A stretch of 64,000 bases of DNA from Pirellula sp. (GTDB lineage: Bacteria > Planctomycetota > Planctomycetia > Pirellulales > Pirellulaceae). The number at the start of each line of letters is the position of its first letter. Position 1 is the stretch's first letter. The notes below the pieces were generated by a model. It saw only the letters and a list, made by a program, of their open reading frames with translations. It was not told the DNA's origin and searched no databases. The stretch spans positions 1 through 64,000 of the forward strand of contig JAJTFB010000004.1 in NCBI GenBank assembly GCA_021300015.1. Reading direction: 5' to 3'. The position numbers and the translations under genes are program-made. Positions 61,197 through 64,000 of this stretch are shown here, one piece after another.

Positions 61197-62531
61197 CTAG
61201 TGAGCGCCAGCAAGAGCTAGGCTCTCGCTGCGCCGTCCGCTTTTGATGTACTCTTCGAATTCGCCACGGAATTTGTTGATCGCTGTTTTGATCGGCCAAG
61301 CGGCCCCGTCGGCAAGTCCGCAGATCGTCGTGCCGGGAATGGTACCAATCGAATTGGCGATTTCCATGAGCAGATCGATATCGCTGAGTTTGCCTTTGCC
61401 CTCTCGGATGCGCTCGAGGATCTTGGTCGACCAAGCGGTCCCTTCGCGGCATGGCGTGCATTGTCCGCATGATTCGTGGGCGAAGAACCGGCAGGCGTTG
61501 TATAGGACATCGACCATGCTGGTTTGGTCATCGATGACGACCACTGCAGCGGTCCCGAGTCCAAGGCAACCGACGCGACCTGGGCCATTGAAGTCCAGAG
61601 GTGTGTCGAGTTCGGCATTGGTCATGAATCCCATGCTCAAGCCCCCTGGAATAACCGCCTTGGCCTTTCGACCCTTCCAAACCCCACCGGCATGTTGATC
61701 GATCAGATCGCGGGCAGAGATTCCCATGGGCAGTTCGACCAAGCCGGGTTTGTTGACGTGTCCGCTGATGCAGTAGAGTTTTGGTCCGTAGGAGCCTGCA
61801 TCGCGGGGGTTGTTGGGATCCTTGGGGATTCCCATCGATTGGAACCACTCGGCTCCGTGGTTGATGATGTGGGGGATGCACGCCATCGTCTCGACATTGT
61901 TGACGACCGTCGGCCTGCGAAAGGCGCCTTCGATGGCCGGAAACGGGGGCTTGATTCGGGGCCAAGCCCGTTTGCCTTCGAGGCTTTCGATCAAGCCGGT
62001 TTCTTCACCGCAGATGTAAGCGCAGGCGCCGCGGTGGAGATAGATATCCAGGTCATAGCCCGACCCGAGAATGTTCTTGCCGAGCAGATTGTTCGCATAC
62101 ATCTCATCGACCGCTTTTTGCAGGGCTCGATAGCATCGGCCATACTCGTAGCGAAGATAGAAATAAGCGGTCGTCGCGCGGGTCGCGAAGCTGCTGATGA
62201 CGATCCCTTCGAGGACTTGATGCGGATCTTCTTCGATCAGTACGCGGTTGTTGAACGTCCCGGGCTCGCTCTCGTCGCCGTTGATGCACAGGTAGATCGG
62301 ACCCTGGACATCCTTAGGCAGAAACGTCCACTTGAGTCCCGTCGGGAACCCTGCACCACCGCGTCCTCGTAGGCCAGAGTTCTTGACCAAATCGATGACT
62401 TCGGTGTTGGCCATCTTCAAGGATTTCGCCAAAGCCTCATAGCCGCCATCGGCGCGATACGTGGCAAGCGACTGGCTATCGGGCTTGCCGACTCGACCTA
62501 ACAAAACCGGTTTGAATTCCGTTGGACTCAT
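61197..62531 (-). CDS. nuoF: NADH-quinone oxidoreductase subunit F
   Basis: 444 residues from ATG 62531. It binds NADH, FMN and one 4Fe-4S cluster. GLRGRGGAGFPTGLKW is the NADH-binding motif, CINGDESEPGTFNNR part of the FMN site, GAYICGEETGLIESLEG-like sequence follows, and ESCGQCTPCREGT gives the cluster ligands. Upstream of nuoG, 14 bases after nuoE. Confidence 0.97.
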   Translation of the reverse strand: MSPTEFKPVLLGRVGKPDSQSLATYRADGGYEALAKSLKMANTEVIDLVKNSGLRGRGGAGFPTGLKWTFLPKDVQGPIYLCINGDESEPGTFNNRVLIEEDPHQVLEGIVISSFATRATTAYFYLRYEYGRCYRALQKAVDEMYANNLLGKNILGSGYDLDIYLHRGACAYICGEETGLIESLEGKRAWPRIKPPFPAIEGAFRRPTVVNNVETMACIPHIINHGAEWFQSMGIPKDPNNPRDAGSYGPKLYCISGHVNKPGLVELPMGISARDLIDQHAGGVWKGRKAKAVIPGGLSMGFMTNAELDTPLDFNGPGRVGCLGLGTAAVVVIDDQTSMVDVLYNACRFFAHESCGQCTPCREGTAWSTKILERIREGKGKLSDIDLLMEIANSIGTIPGTTICGLADGAAWPIKTAINKFRGEFEEYIKSGRRSESLALAGAH

Positions 62532-62545
62532 GTTGGATTCCCGCT

Positions 62546-63040
62546 TCAAGCTTTCTTGTTTGGAGCGTTTGGCTCGTTGGCGATTCGTTCGACATCCTCG
62601 AGGCTGCATCGCAGGTGCAGTTCATCTTCGAGCAGGATGCATGGGGCGCCGTCGCAAGCCCCCAGGCACTCGGCCAGCTCGATCGTCAGTTTCCCATCGG
62701 CTGTCGTTTGGCCAGGGACGATATGGTATTTTTCGCAAAGGGCCGCTAGGAGTTCTTCGCCTCCTCGGAGCATGCATGGGAGCGAGCGGCATACCCAAAT
62801 CCGTTTTTGCCCAAGCGGATTGTCTTCGGTTCGAAAGAATCCGTAGAACGATGCGGTGTCGCTGATTTGGGCTGGGGACAGTTCGAGCAATTCGGCGATT
62901 TCTTCCATCGCTTTGTTGCTCACGTATCGACGCTCCTGCTGGACGACGTGCAAGGCCGGCAAGGTAACGGCTTGTTTGCTCGGGTAGCGAGGCAAGTGTT
63001 CTGCGATGACTTGTTTTGCGTTTTCGCTCAGTTCGCTCAT
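62546..63040 (-). CDS. nuoE: NADH-quinone oxidoreductase subunit E
   Basis: 164 residues. The thioredoxin-like 2Fe-2S subunit, with ligands in CRSLPC and CLGACDGAPC. It sits by NuoF. Its ATG overlaps nuoD's stop (ATGA), so translation is coupled. Confidence 0.95.
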   Translation of the reverse strand: MSELSENAKQVIAEHLPRYPSKQAVTLPALHVVQQERRYVSNKAMEEIAELLELSPAQISDTASFYGFFRTEDNPLGQKRIWVCRSLPCMLRGGEELLAALCEKYHIVPGQTTADGKLTIELAECLGACDGAPCILLEDELHLRCSLEDVERIANEPNAPNKKA

Positions 63041-64000
63041 CGATCCAACTCCGCAGCGATGATGTTGATGCTACCGAGCACAGCGGCCACGTCGCTGAGC
63101 ATGCAGCCTCGGATCATTCGGTTAAATAGGGAAAAGTGAAGCACGGAAGGTGGTCGGGTCCGAGCGCGGTAGGCTTTGAAATCACCGTCCGAGACGATGT
63201 AATATCCAAGTTCGCCGTTGGGGGATTCTGTCGCACCGTAGTACGACTCCTTGGGCGAAGGCATTTGGCGGTTGGGCATGATGTTTTCGAAGTGGTGGAT
63301 CAGGCCTTCGATGCTGCGATAGACCTCGGTCTTATCCGGCAAGCCTTCCTTGCCCGTGCCGGAAATGAACACCGGTCCCGAAGGGAGGTTTTCGATCGCT
63401 TGCTCGATGATCTTGAGACTCTCAAGCATCTCCATCATGCGGACCTGGAAGCGTGCATAGCAATCGCCACCCTGAGCACAGCAGACGTCGAAATCCAGAT
63501 CGTTGTAGGCCAGATAAGGCTCATCGCGACGCAGATCCCGTTCGACCCCGCTTGCGCGTGCCACCGGTCCGGTCGCCCCGCCGGCGATCGCATCGGCTTT
63601 GCTCAAGACTCCCACATCACGGGTCCGTTCGACAAAGATCCGGTTCTTCATCACAAGGCCGGCAAAGTCCCGGTAGGCTCGCGGGAAGGTCTTGCAGAAA
63701 TCCCGCACCATCGCGACCCAGTCGTCGGTCACGTCGTAGAGCAAGCCCCCTACACGGGTATAGCTGGTGTGGAACCGCTGGCCGCTGGCCCCTCGTTGAA
63801 CGCATACATGAAGGCCGTCGCCCCACCGAGATCGAGCACACAGGTGCCCGTACACAGCAAGTGATCGTGGATGCGCATCAACTCGGCAAAGATCGTACGG
63901 ATGTACTTGCATCGCGGGGTCAAATCGATTCCTAAAAGGCCCTCGACGGCATGGTGCCAGGCGATTTCGTTGGCCATCGGCGAGATGTAATTCATCCGGT
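63037..64000 (-). pseudogene. nuoD: NADH-quinone oxidoreductase subunit D, frameshifted and cut at the window edge
   Basis: The frame at the right edge reads RMNYISPMANEIAWHHAVEGL, then GTCVLDLGGATAFMYAFNE and goes out of register near 63790. The remaining part continues in another frame from SGQRFHTSYTRVGGL to the stop at 63037 with SPNGELGYYIVSDG and other NuoD hallmarks. In intact NuoD about ten residues (REKIYDxxEA-type) lie between AFNE and SGQRF; here only two bases remain between the GAG codon of AFNE and GCCAGCGGC. So a short stretch of roughly 28 bases is missing and the frame is shifted. NuoD carries the quinone-binding part of complex I. As read, it would be non-functional; an assembly or consensus error is an equal possibility. 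The 5' end lies beyond the window. Confidence 0.8.

Overview
The window looks like a chromosomal segment of a planctomycete, most likely of the Pirellulaceae/Rhodopirellula group. The inference rests on gene families typical of that phylum: a large secreted PVC-type protein with a CxxCH haem site, a secreted PQQ-like propeller protein, a Tat-exported Gfo/Idh/MocA oxidoreductase, a redoxin/cytochrome c/copper-monooxygenase-like fusion, the remnant of a Rhodopirellula-type ECF sigma factor, and a complex I cluster whose proteins have the planctomycete style. Base composition is moderately GC-rich and fairly even. Frequent GTG and TTG starts and weak Shine-Dalgarno sites also fit. There is no phage, integrase, transposase or CRISPR array.

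Layout. 1-4.8 kb: a GAF/receiver protein (cut by the left edge), a membrane metallophosphoesterase, RNase III, and two small exported proteins on the minus strand. 5.2-7.8 kb: a P1B-type metal ATPase with an unusual TPC motif, and pdxJ. 8.4-12.3 kb: a sugar block with a strikingly animal-like UDP-glucose dehydrogenase, a broken DUF4432 (aldose-epimerase-like) gene and a GT39-like membrane glycosyltransferase. 12.3-20 kb: a PQQ-propeller protein, a decayed sigma factor, a coupled three-gene unit (FAD oxidoreductase, unknown C-tail membrane protein, DUF1624-type acyltransferase) and lnt. 20-35 kb: a TIM-barrel epimerase with surE, fliW, smc preceded by a FlgI-like/HEAT lipoprotein, a HIT protein, an HtrA-type protease, tRNA-Gln with a clear promoter, the PVC haem protein and scpB. 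35-41.6 kb: a hyperacidic small protein with a terminator, hemX-hemA, acetyltransferases, an HNH endonuclease and a Tat oxidoreductase. 41.7-50 kb: an 1084-residue exported mosaic protein coupled to a GT4 glycosyltransferase, the redoxin/cytochrome fusion, a secreted helical protein and a membrane protein. 50-64 kb: a long minus-strand complex I operon, nuoD-E-F-G-H-I-J-K-L-M-N, with a small dehydrogenase coupled to its 3' end.

Genes that work together: nuoD-N build the proton-pumping NADH dehydrogenase; hemX-hemA couple haem supply and cytochrome biogenesis; smc and scpB (11 kb apart) belong to one condensin; ugd, the glycosyltransferases and the NeuD-like acetyltransferase point to surface polysaccharide synthesis.

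The most notable signals: three conserved genes (a DUF4432 gene, the ECF sigma factor and nuoD) each lack a short internal block, two of them with a frameshift, which is either real decay or a shared assembly error; short in-frame tandem repeats recur in several otherwise conserved genes; and a set of intergenic inverted or purine-rich repeats looks like dispersed elements. I found no clear new defence or mobile system. The best candidates for an undescribed functional unit are the 14.4-17.8 kb three-gene cassette, the 41.75-46.27 kb mosaic protein/glycosyltransferase pair and the hyperacidic protein at 35.3 kb. All family assignments come from reading motifs and recall of families; nothing was searched or aligned by computer.
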